From Coraliomargarita_B sp036735565 (lineage in GTDB: Bacteria > Verrucomicrobiota > Verrucomicrobiia > Opitutales > Coraliomargaritaceae): a stretch of 64,000 nucleotides of DNA. The position numbers were made by a program, and so were the translations under genes. The stretch covers positions 58,428-122,427 of the forward strand of contig DAINOC010000001.1 in assembly GCA_036735565.1 (NCBI GenBank), written 5' to 3'. Shown here piece by piece: positions 1 to 8,045 of the stretch. The stretch's first letter is position 1. Every line of letters starts with the position of its first letter. Under the pieces are notes generated by a model. The model did no database searches and was not told the origin of the DNA. It saw only the letters and a list, made by a program, of their open reading frames with translations.

Positions 1-1191
<1,191 letters not shown>

Positions 1192-1365
1192 GATTGTATT
1201 CGATGGTCGGCGGCCGGATGCCGCGCATGGGATTTTTGTGGAAGTGTGAGAGGATGGCCCGATCCGGCCCGATGAAAAGCAAAAATGGGGCGTGCGGTCA
1301 TGAATTCGGGTCATTCAGGCAATTCGAAACTCGACTGTAACGGAGTGCGTGATTGATTGCCCCGC

Positions 1366-1791
1366 ATGACACACGAAGAATTGGAAGAAGGCTCCGTGCT
1401 GAATCTGGACTTTACCAAACTGCGGAAGGTGGCGAGCTGTGAGGCCGATGTGCTGCCCGCCATCGCCCAGGATGCGCAGACCGGGGAGGTCCTGATCGTC
1501 GGCTATGCCAATCAACTGGCGCTGGATACCGCGCGCGAGACCGGCATGGCGACCTTTTGGAGCACCAGCCGCAACGAGCTCTGGATTAAGGGCAAGACCA
1601 GCGGCGACTATCTGAAGCTGGAGGAGATCCGGGTGAACTGTGAGCAAAACTCCATCCTCTACAAAGTGACGCCCGCCGGCAAGGGCGCCTGCCACACGAA
1701 AAGCAAGGATGGCGTGGCTCGCAGCGGCTGTTACTACCGGCGGCTGAGAGTAGACGGCGCGCTGGAGTTTGTGGACCCGGTGCAGGAGTAG
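1366..1791 (+). CDS. hisI: phosphoribosyl-AMP cyclohydrolase (HisI)
   Basis: HisI opens the purine ring of phosphoribosyl-AMP, the third step of histidine synthesis, in the cytoplasm. The protein is about 141 residues, typical for the monofunctional enzyme with no HisE fusion. The family signature is clear: FWSTSRNELWIKGKTSGDYL, then a CEQNS segment, GKGACHT, and the metal-binding Cys in RSGCYYRR. Two starts are possible. I list the ATG at 1366, giving MTHEELEEG. A TTG at 1357 adds three residues and is better spaced from a GGAG at 1342-1345, so the true start may be 1357. It is followed after 68 bases by a permease gene on the same strand. The other histidine gene in the window, hisA, lies 54 kb away, so the pathway is dispersed here. 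Confidence 0.93.
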   Translation: MTHEELEEGSVLNLDFTKLRKVASCEADVLPAIAQDAQTGEVLIVGYANQLALDTARETGMATFWSTSRNELWIKGKTSGDYLKLEEIRVNCEQNSILYKVTPAGKGACHTKSKDGVARSGCYYRRLRVDGALEFVDPVQE

Positions 1792-1859
1792 GAGGCGCTT
1801 GCCCGCCTTCCCGATCAAACTGTTGGACAAGGGAGGCGCTGCCGCACTAAGCTCCAGCT

Positions 1860-2915
1860 ATGAAATTTCAGCGGGCAGTCTATGCCATGATCGCGGTCAT
1901 TTTGACCTTCTATGTATTGCATGTGGGACAGTCACTTTTGCTCCCTCTGGTGATCGCGGGGGCCATCGCTTATGTGATCAGTATTCTGGCCCACGGGATT
2001 TGCGCGGTTCGCATACGGGGCATCGGTGTGCCCAAGCCCCTGGCCATGCTGGTGGCGGTGGGGGTCATCCTTGCGGGCATCGGTTTTGTGATCAACCTGA
2101 TCACGGTCAATGTGACGGCGGTGACCAATGTGGCGCCTGACTATCAGCGGAACCTAGAGGCGCTCATCGTGAAGGGCTATCAGGCCGCCGGGATAGAAGA
2201 GGTCCCGAACCTGAATGAGATCATAAGGCAAATCGACCTGCGGGCCTATCTGCAGGACTTCGGCCGGACGGTGCGTTCACTGGTGAGCAGCACCGGCATC
2301 ATCATCGTCTATCTAATTTTCCTGCTACTGGAGCAGCGAACCTTCGGGGCCAAGATCCGCGCGATCATACAGGACCAGAAGAAGCAGAGAGACGCCTTCG
2401 TGATGATTGACAAGATGCGTGCGGACATCCGCACCTACGTCGCGATCAAGGTCCTGACCAGTGCGACGACGGGGGTGCTCAGTTTCATCGTGCTCAATGC
2501 TGTGGGCGTGGACTTTGCCAGCTTTTGGGCGGTGCTGATATTTTTGCTCAACTTCATCCCGACCATCGGCTCCATCATAGCGACGATCTTTCCCTCGGCG
2601 CTCACGCTGGTGCAGTTTGATACCATCGCCCCGTTTATCGTGACCATCTCGATCCTGAGCACGATTCAGTTTGTGATCGGCAGCCTGATTGAACCGAAGC
2701 TGATGGGCAACCGGCTGAATCTGAGCCCGATTGTGATTTTGCTCTCGCTCGGTCTCTGGGGCTCGATCTGGGGGATCCCCGGGATGTTTCTTTGTGTGCC
2801 GATCACGGTGATCATCATGATCGTGTGTTCCTACTTCCCGGCTTCGCGGCCCATCGCGGTGCTGCTGTCAGGGGATGGGCAGGTGCTGCGGGGTGAGGAG
2901 TTAACTGAGACCTGA
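1860..2915 (+). CDS. AI-2E / PerM family membrane transporter
   Basis: This is a 351-residue integral membrane protein of the AI-2E (PerM/YdgG/TqsA) family. The family moves small molecules or ions; the substrate cannot be read from sequence. N-terminal segments at about residues 5-25 and 27-50 and a third near 60-85 are followed by a soluble stretch (about 90-150) and further membrane segments to residue 330. The family pattern FLLNFIPTIGSIIATIFP is present around residues 223-240, and a conserved IEPKLMGNRLNLSPIVI segment follows. Length matches the family (about 340-370). The start is an ATG with no strong Shine-Dalgarno sequence. It lies 68 bases after hisI and could be cotranscribed. Downstream is a repeat-rich region containing the scaffold gap. 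Confidence 0.88.
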   Translation: MKFQRAVYAMIAVILTFYVLHVGQSLLLPLVIAGAIAYVISILAHGICAVRIRGIGVPKPLAMLVAVGVILAGIGFVINLITVNVTAVTNVAPDYQRNLEALIVKGYQAAGIEEVPNLNEIIRQIDLRAYLQDFGRTVRSLVSSTGIIIVYLIFLLLEQRTFGAKIRAIIQDQKKQRDAFVMIDKMRADIRTYVAIKVLTSATTGVLSFIVLNAVGVDFASFWAVLIFLLNFIPTIGSIIATIFPSALTLVQFDTIAPFIVTISILSTIQFVIGSLIEPKLMGNRLNLSPIVILLSLGLWGSIWGIPGMFLCVPITVIIMIVCSYFPASRPIAVLLSGDGQVLRGEELTET

Positions 2916-2968
2916 AACTTGAGGGCCACAGGGAAGCGTTGAACCGCCGAGTTCGCGGAGGGCGCGGA

Positions 2969-3023
2969 GGAGTTTTGGAGGAGGCATTTTGAGGGCAGAG
3001 ACTTGCGGCCTGAGAACTGAGGC
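2969..3023 (+). repeat. 55-bp direct repeat, copy 1, abutting the gap
   Basis: A 55-base sequence beginning GGAGTTTTGGAGGAGGC and ending ACTGAGGC that is identical, base for base, to 3124-3178. Copy 1 ends at the last base before the Ns. Confidence 0.97.
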
Positions 3024-3123
3024 NNNNNNNNNNNNNNNNNNNNNNNNNNNNNNNNNNNNNNNNNNNNNNNNNNNNNNNNNNNNNNNNNNNNNNNNNNNNN
3101 NNNNNNNNNNNNNNNNNNNNNNN
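3024..3123. other. assembly gap of 100 N
   Basis: Exactly 100 undetermined bases, the conventional placeholder for a gap of unknown length. It is flanked on both sides by an identical 55-base sequence that abuts the Ns (see the repeat entries and the finding). Confidence 0.99.
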
Positions 3124-3178
3124 GGAGTTTTGGAGGAGGCATTTTGAGGGCAGAGACTTGCGGCCTGAGAACTGAGGC
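3124..3178 (+). repeat. 55-bp direct repeat, copy 2, abutting the gap
   Basis: Identical to 2969-3023. It begins at the first base after the Ns, so the two contig ends share exactly 55 bases. This pattern suggests an assembler overlap rather than a biological duplication. Confidence 0.97.
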
Positions 3179-3256
3179 GAGAAAACACACCAGGGACGCC
3201 TGTGTTCCGTAGCAATGGCACTACCTGAAGCCACGTCATTTCGTCGTCTTAATCCT

Positions 3257-3334
3257 AATCTTTATCTTAATCCCAAGCATTTTAAAAACAGACGCTTGTG
3301 ACAAAAGCAACAGAGCAGGATTAAGATTAAGATT
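3257..3334. repeat. A/T-rich inverted repeat
   Basis: A 17-base arm at 3257-3273 is the reverse complement, with one mismatch, of 3318-3334 (GGATTAAGATTAAGATT). The arms are made of the repeated word GATTAA. The 44-base spacer holds nothing recognisable. It could form a long hairpin at the converging 3' ends, or be a remnant of a miniature repeat. Confidence 0.6.
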
Positions 3335-3534
3335 CATACCAATCTGTAACTTTTTCTGGCTAAAGGCAGCGGACGCTGCGGTGTCACGGCGTAGCCCGAA
3401 AGGCGTAGACAGATCCCCAGCGGCCATGTATTACACGCCAACCCAGTCCTGGCCCAGAGCCTCGCCGAAGGGTGAGGACACGGTCCGCTACCCAATTTCG
3501 GAGTCGATTTACCAATAAAAGTCAGTGTGTGGTA

Positions 3535-3864
3535 TCAGGGGGCAAAGAGCTCGGAGAGTTTTTCCAGCGTCTGTCTTTGGGCGCTTTCGGAAATGCGCCC
3601 GAGCTTTCTGACGAGACGCGCTTTGTCCACTGTGCGGATTTGATCGAGCACGATTTGGCCGGAGACCTTCTGAAATGTGCAGTTGATGCGGGTGGGGTAA
3701 TCGCGTCCTTTTGAGGTCATGGGAGCGACGATGACGGTTCCGATGTGCGCATTCATCTCATCGGGAGAAATGATGAGGCAGGGGCGCGTTTTCTTGATCT
3801 CCTTTCCGAGGGTGGGGTCGAGCGCCACGAGAAAGACATCAAAACGATTCACTGCCACTCCCAT
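3535..3864 (-). CDS. mazF: MazF/PemK-family mRNA interferase toxin
   Basis: A 109-residue toxin of the PemK/MazF fold, an endoribonuclease that cuts mRNA at short sequences when the antitoxin is lost. Family marks are the N-terminal FDVFLVALDPTLGKEIKKTR with the conserved KTRPCLIISPDEMN loop, then TVIVAPMTSKGRDYPTR, and GQIVLDQIRTVDKARL. Its start overlaps the end of mazE by 16 bases, so translation is probably coupled. The listed start is the ATG at 3864; GTG codons at 3858 and 3852 are in frame, and the 3852 start has a GGGAG just upstream. Length is normal, so the gene looks intact. The recognition sequence cannot be inferred. Confidence 0.92.
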   Translation of the reverse strand: MGVAVNRFDVFLVALDPTLGKEIKKTRPCLIISPDEMNAHIGTVIVAPMTSKGRDYPTRINCTFQKVSGQIVLDQIRTVDKARLVRKLGRISESAQRQTLEKLSELFAP

Positions 3865-4109
3865 TCGTTTTCATCCCACTGTGAAGACTGGCTGATGGCC
3901 TCCGGGTCGATCAAAGCATCCTCTCCGTGTTGACGCATCGATCGAAAAGCCTCGTTCCAGCCGGAGCGGGGTTTCTGCTCTGAGCGAATGATCAGTGTTC
4001 GGTCTTTGACTTCCATTTCCACTTGATTCTCGAAACCGCAGGCGGCGAGGACGGGCTTCGGTATGCGAAGACCCCGGGAATTTCCGATCTTGATAAGCGA
4101 TGCTTTCAT
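3849..4109 (-). CDS. mazE: MazE-like AbrB-fold antitoxin
   Basis: An 86-residue antitoxin that binds and neutralises the adjacent toxin and usually represses the shared promoter. The N-terminal swapped-hairpin (AbrB/SpoVT) DNA-binding domain is plain: SLIKIGNSRGLRIPKPVLAA, then VEMEVKDRTLIIR. The acidic, flexible C-terminal tail (EDALIDPEA, QWDENEWEWQ) is the type that wraps the toxin. The order antitoxin then toxin, with a 16-base overlap, is canonical. A 19-base near-perfect inverted repeat begins one base upstream of the ATG, so autoregulation is likely. Confidence 0.92.
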   Translation of the reverse strand: MKASLIKIGNSRGLRIPKPVLAACGFENQVEMEVKDRTLIIRSEQKPRSGWNEAFRSMRQHGEDALIDPEAISQSSQWDENEWEWQ

Positions 4110-4128
4110 GTAATCACAAAGTGACTAC
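4110..4128 (-). promoter_or_regulatory. probable mazEF operator palindrome
   Basis: Half-sites GTAATCAC (4110-4117) and GTGACTAC (4121-4128) form an 8+8 inverted repeat with one mismatch and a 3-base spacer, immediately 5' of the mazE start. AbrB-fold antitoxins bind palindromes of this size, so this is the obvious autoregulatory site. No binding data can be seen from sequence. Confidence 0.6.
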
Positions 4129-4189
4129 AGGGTGGCTTTTGTCAAGCCAGTGCAATTTCGCGCTTCGCGCTCTTGATCTTGCCGGGGCT

Positions 4190-4265
4190 TGAGTCGGGAA
4201 AGTTGGGAGTGGCGATTGAGGGCCAAAGCCAAGGGCTGAAATTTGAGGTCTTGGGTCTGCGATGG
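4190..4265 (-). repeat. degenerate G-poor tract upstream of mazE
   Basis: On the minus strand this stretch is pyrimidine-rich and nearly devoid of G, with recurring words such as CTCCCAACTTTCCCGACTC, CCCAAGACCTC and CCCTTGGC. It belongs to the window-wide family of degenerate tracts described in the findings. Confidence 0.4.
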
Positions 4266-4290
4266 GGGAGGATTTGATGCGCTTGACCCG

Positions 4291-4337
4291 GCAGGGCTGG
4301 AAGCCCTGCGTCCCGGGAATCCGGGCTTCCAGCCCGG
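4291..4337. repeat. REP-like double hairpin
   Basis: Two perfect short hairpins lie in tandem: GCAGGGCT-GGA-AGCCCTGC (4291-4309) and CCGGGCT-TCC-AGCCCGG (4321-4337). Their cores, GGGCTGGAAGCCC and GGGCTTCCAGCCC, are reverse complements of each other. This is the architecture of a repetitive extragenic palindrome. It sits about 40-90 bases beyond the 3' end of ppc and may stabilise or terminate its transcript. No T-run follows, so it is not a classical terminator. Confidence 0.6.
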
Positions 4338-4379
4338 AAGTTGAAGAAAGTAAAAACCGGTGGGCGGTCTCCCGGCTGG

Positions 4380-7148
4380 TTATCCGGTGTTGCGCATGGC
4401 ACCGGAGAGGGCGTTGATGGTCATGAGGAGTTCGGTCTGGACGGCCGGGTCCCCGGGGGTGCCGGCGGCCTTTTGTTGACGCCAGGTGCGGAGGAGGGAA
4501 ACCTGTTTTCCGTGGAGCGGCCGCATGAGAGAGGCGCGCAGCAGGTTAGAGTAGTGGTGGCCGCGGCGGCGCTCGTCGATGGGTTTGCTGATGAGGCTCT
4601 CGAGGTGGCGGCGGGTCCGCTTCAGTTCGTCCTTAAAGATACCGGCGAACTTTTCACGCAGGGCAGCGTCCTCGACCAGATCGAAGTAGAGGCTGAAGAT
4701 TGCTTCATCGGTGGCGGCGAGGCTGGTATCGATATTGGTGAAGACATAGCGGACAAAGGGGTCCTGCTTCAGGGCGGCCTTAAGCTGCTGGTAGGCCTCC
4801 GGATTTTGCTCGTGGAGCTGCTCGAGGGCGCTGCCCACGCCGAACCAACTGGTCATGTGGGCGCGGGTCTGGCTCCACGAGAAGACCCAGGGGATCGCAC
4901 GCAGATCGTCGAGGGTGTTCATGCCGGTGCGCTTGGCCGGGCGGGAGCCGATCTTGCTCATCTCGATGGCATCGATCGGGGTGGCGCTGCGGAAGAACTG
5001 GATAAAGCCGTCCTCGTTACGCATGGCATCGTAGCGCTGCTGGGAGGTATCGGCCAGCCACTCGATGATATCGGCCAGGGGATGAAAGACAGGTTTGGTT
5101 TTGCGGTCTTTCAGGCATTTGCTGAGCGTGTTGGCGGCCAGCAGCTCCAGATTGTAGGTGGCATTGACCGGGTTGGCGTATTTCTGGGCGATCGTCTCGC
5201 CCTGTTCGGTGAGGCGGATATCGCCATTGGGGGTGCCGTGGGGCAGGGCCTTGATGAAGTAGTGAGTGGGGCCGGCACCGCGGCTGATGGACCCGCCCTT
5301 GCCGTGGAAGAAACGGATTTTCACGCCGGCCTCCTCGCCAATTTGGCTGAGGCGAAACTGGGCCTTGTAGAGGCTCCACTGGCTGGCGAGGATACCACCG
5401 TCCTTATTGCTGTCGCTGTAGCCGACCATGACCTGTTGGGTCGGTTGGGTCCACCCGTATTTTTCCTTGAGGTGATCGAGGGTGCGGCGGGTGGTGGGGT
5501 GGGCGAGAAAGTCCCGGAGTATATGGCTGCCGTTTTCCAGATCGTCGATAGTCTCGAGGAGCGGCACGACCGGAATCTGGGAGACCATGCCCGCCTCGGT
5601 GGTCTCGGTGAGGCCGACCTCACGGGCGAGCAGATAGACGACCAGCAGGTCGGAGACGGAGCGCGTCATGCTGACGATAAAAGAACCGATACAATTGGTG
5701 CCAAACTCGCGGGTATGGTGGGCGATGGTGCGGTAGCATTCCACGACGGACTGCGCTTCGGGCCCCAGCTTTGCGGCGAGGGCGGTAAAGGGGCGGGCCG
5801 ACTCCAGCTCGCGGTTGATAAAGGCGAGGCGTTTGTCTTCGGGCCAGTTGCCGAAGTCGGTCTCCTCTGCGCCGGAGGCTTCGAGGAGCTGCTGCATGGC
5901 CTTATCGTGGAAGTCGCTGTTTTGGCGGATATCGAGCGATGCGAGGTGGAAGCCGAAGGTTTCGACGGTCCGGATGACGGTGACGACATCGTCGTAGGCG
6001 ATACTTTTGGCACCATATTGGATGAGCGAGGCCTGAAGGAGATGGAGATCGTCCTTCAATTGCTGGGAGTGGACGTAGGCACCCTGGACCTGGAGGAGCT
6101 TGGTGGCGTGACCGCGCACGGACTCGACCGGCAGCTTATGGAGCATCAGGCTGATAAACTGGCGGAAGACCTCTCCTTTGTTGCGCTCGAAGCATTCGCG
6201 GCCCTTGGGTCCGGTCTCCTCGAGCATGGCCTCGATCCGCTTGCTCAGGGCGGGGTCGGCCTCCTCAAAGCTCAGGCTGAAGCTGGTGCGTTGGACGAGG
6301 CGAAGGAGCTTGCGGCGGATGACGACGAAGGCGCTGAGGCGCAACTGGAGAAGGGTGTCGCGGGTCACCTCGGCGGTGACGAGCGGGTGGCCGTCGCGGT
6401 CGCCGCCGACCCAGTTGCCGAAGCGAATCTTCGGGAAGCTGTGGGTGGCGCAGACCGCCTCGAGGTTCATCCCGTTGAACTGAGCCGCCTGAAGCAAGCG
6501 GCGGTCGAGGATGGTGATGACATCGGGGAAGACGTTGACGAGGTAGTGCAGGATATTGCGGAGTTCATCCTGCAGGTCCGGTTTCTCCAGGTAAATTTCG
6601 CCGGTCTTCCAGAGGCGGTAGAGGGCCTGCTCGATATTGTGATCGACATTGCGGATCTCGTTTTGGGTATACATCGAGTTTTCCCGCTGCACGAGGAGTA
6701 GGTAGAGCTCGCGGTGGTGCTCCAGCACGGTGGCGCGCTTGGCCTCGGTGGGGTGAGCGGTGAGGACGGGCTCGATAAATACCTCCCGGAGCGTTTCCAT
6801 GATTTCCTCCGGGGAGAAGCCGGCATCGCGCAGTTCTTTGAGATTGATGCCCCAGAGGCCATTGACTGAATCCAGCGAGACATCCTCCTTGGAGCGACGG
6901 CCCTGCACGGCGGCGTTGATCTCCACCATATTAACCAGATGGAAGATCATGGAGTAGAGCTGAATGTGCTTCGGTGTGATCTCATCGACGACCGGTTCCC
7001 GGTCGTTAATCCAGGGGATAGCGGCGGCCACCTCGGGCTCACCGTTATCCTCCAGGGCGTTTTTCAAGCAGAGGAGTAGAAACTCCAGATCTTTGTAGGG
7101 CTTGCCCAAGACGCGCTTGGTCGTGAGGAATGATTCGCGTAAGCTCAT
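4380..7148 (-). CDS. ppc: phosphoenolpyruvate carboxylase
   Basis: PEP carboxylase fixes bicarbonate onto PEP to make oxaloacetate, the anaplerotic entry to the TCA cycle. The 922-residue length is normal for the bacterial homotetramer. Visible signatures: EPVLTAHPTEAKR with the catalytic His, GNWVGGDRDGHP, VMVGYSDSNKDGG, FFHGKGGSISRGAGPTH (a variant of the usual GRGG loop), and the exact family C-terminus MRNTG. The N-terminus begins MSLRESFLTTKRVLG. The gene is divergent from msrB across 143 bases; that spacer contains a G7 run at 7177-7183. With ppdK in the same window the cell can both make PEP from pyruvate and carboxylate it. The long open frame on the opposite strand is a codon-bias shadow. 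Confidence 0.97.
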   Translation of the reverse strand: MSLRESFLTTKRVLGKPYKDLEFLLLCLKNALEDNGEPEVAAAIPWINDREPVVDEITPKHIQLYSMIFHLVNMVEINAAVQGRRSKEDVSLDSVNGLWGINLKELRDAGFSPEEIMETLREVFIEPVLTAHPTEAKRATVLEHHRELYLLLVQRENSMYTQNEIRNVDHNIEQALYRLWKTGEIYLEKPDLQDELRNILHYLVNVFPDVITILDRRLLQAAQFNGMNLEAVCATHSFPKIRFGNWVGGDRDGHPLVTAEVTRDTLLQLRLSAFVVIRRKLLRLVQRTSFSLSFEEADPALSKRIEAMLEETGPKGRECFERNKGEVFRQFISLMLHKLPVESVRGHATKLLQVQGAYVHSQQLKDDLHLLQASLIQYGAKSIAYDDVVTVIRTVETFGFHLASLDIRQNSDFHDKAMQQLLEASGAEETDFGNWPEDKRLAFINRELESARPFTALAAKLGPEAQSVVECYRTIAHHTREFGTNCIGSFIVSMTRSVSDLLVVYLLAREVGLTETTEAGMVSQIPVVPLLETIDDLENGSHILRDFLAHPTTRRTLDHLKEKYGWTQPTQQVMVGYSDSNKDGGILASQWSLYKAQFRLSQIGEEAGVKIRFFHGKGGSISRGAGPTHYFIKALPHGTPNGDIRLTEQGETIAQKYANPVNATYNLELLAANTLSKCLKDRKTKPVFHPLADIIEWLADTSQQRYDAMRNEDGFIQFFRSATPIDAIEMSKIGSRPAKRTGMNTLDDLRAIPWVFSWSQTRAHMTSWFGVGSALEQLHEQNPEAYQQLKAALKQDPFVRYVFTNIDTSLAATDEAIFSLYFDLVEDAALREKFAGIFKDELKRTRRHLESLISKPIDERRRGHHYSNLLRASLMRPLHGKQVSLLRTWRQQKAAGTPGDPAVQTELLMTINALSGAMRNTG

Positions 7149-7291
7149 GGTAGGTTTTCAGCAGACAATCGATCCAGGGGGGGCTGTCAACAGAGAGGGC
7201 AATGCCGGCGGCAGGGAACGGCCGACAGGATGCACCTGCGCTTTTCATGAGAGGGCTGGAATAAAATGAAAACGCGGTTAGTCTCATTGAC

Positions 7292-7906
7292 ATGAACTTC
7301 ATAAAACCCGCTATTTTCGCTGCGCTCTCTTTCATTTTCGCGGGGGCGGTTTATCTTTACGCCATGGAAAAGACCTCAGCCAGTAACGAACGTCCGGAAG
7401 TCGATGTCAGCGCCTGTGCCTCCGCTTGCGGGTTGCCCTCCCATGTGGATCTCAGCTCCGGTAAATTTCCGGTGCAGCGCACGGAGGCGGAGTGGCGTGA
7501 GCGGCTGACCGAGTTGCAATACCGCGTGGCCCGCGGGCAGGGCACGGAGCGGCCCTTTCAAAATCCGTATCACGACAACAAGCGCACGGGGCTCTACCGC
7601 TGCGTGGGCTGTGCGACCCCGCTCTTCAGCAGCACGGACAAATTCGATTCCGGCACCGGCTGGCCCAGCTTCACCCGGCCCATCGATACACGGACGCTGG
7701 GCGAGCACCGCGACACCAGCTATGGCATGGTGCGCACGGAGGTGCACTGCGCGGTGTGCGGCTCGCACCAGGGGCATGTCTTCCCTGATGGTCCGAAGCC
7801 AACGGGCCTGCGCTATTGCATCAACTCCGCCTCGCTGAGCTTTGAAGAAACGGACAGCGCTGAGGCCATCGTCGCGCTGGTGGAGGCTTGGTATCGCGAG
7901 CGATAA
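7292..7906 (+). CDS. msrB: peptide-methionine (R)-S-oxide reductase, membrane-anchored
   Basis: MsrB reduces the R-epimer of methionine sulfoxide in damaged proteins. The 204-residue protein has an N-terminal hydrophobic segment (residues 7-24, FAALSFIFAGAVYLYAM), so it is predicted to work outside the cytoplasm. Structural zinc ligands are at C104/C107 (CVGC) and C153/C156 (CAVC). The catalytic Cys is C176 in RYCINSASL, and the FDSGTGWPSF and GHVFPDG motifs are present. Two further cysteines at residues 42 and 46 (CASAC) near the anchor may take part in disulfide relay; that is inference. A secreted peroxiredoxin at 29605-30105 would act in the same compartment. Confidence 0.95.
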   Translation: MNFIKPAIFAALSFIFAGAVYLYAMEKTSASNERPEVDVSACASACGLPSHVDLSSGKFPVQRTEAEWRERLTELQYRVARGQGTERPFQNPYHDNKRTGLYRCVGCATPLFSSTDKFDSGTGWPSFTRPIDTRTLGEHRDTSYGMVRTEVHCAVCGSHQGHVFPDGPKPTGLRYCINSASLSFEETDSAEAIVALVEAWYRER

Positions 7907-8012
7907 GGGGTTGGCGGTTATTTGTTGCTGGCAGCTGAAGTTAACGGATTTACAAAGGCGGATTGAATACCTTCGGCCCTTCTCTTGCCTGCTTTCCCAG
8001 ATGCAGGAAAAG

Positions 8013-8045
8013 CGACAACATTCAACGAACAACAATCAACGAACT
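8013..8045 (+). repeat. AAC/CAAC word tract at htpG 3' end
   Basis: The words CAACATTCAACGAACAAC and AATCAACGAAC recur, overlapping the htpG stop codon at 8036-8038. It lies between converging genes, so it is one of the few tracts of this family not upstream of a start. Confidence 0.45.

Larger units (their letters stand above)
2916..3534. other. non-coding convergent region with repeats and assembly gap
   Basis: This 619-base stretch between the permease and mazF has no credible gene. Its left part (2916-3180) is G-rich on the plus strand and built of degenerate words such as CTTGAGG, GCGGAGG and CCTGAGAACTGAGG, interrupted by the 100-N gap. Positions 3241-3340 hold an A/T-rich inverted repeat. 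Positions 3341-3530 contain short GC palindromes, for example GCAGC..GCTGC near 3366-3378, and read like a decayed intergenic repeat. Small open frames here are low-complexity and were rejected. Confidence 0.75.

Noticed and set aside
3236..3427. A 63-codon minus-strand frame in the repeat region
   Set aside because: It translates the A/T-rich inverted repeat; no start context and no similarity.
4142..4402. An 86-codon minus-strand frame between ppc and mazE
   Set aside because: It runs through the double hairpin and the G-poor tract and overlaps the ppc end; composition is non-protein-like.
4341..6701. A 786-codon plus-strand open frame opposite ppc
   Set aside because: It is rich in Gly, Ala, Val, Leu and Asp without domains and lies wholly antisense to a perfect ppc; typical codon-bias shadow.
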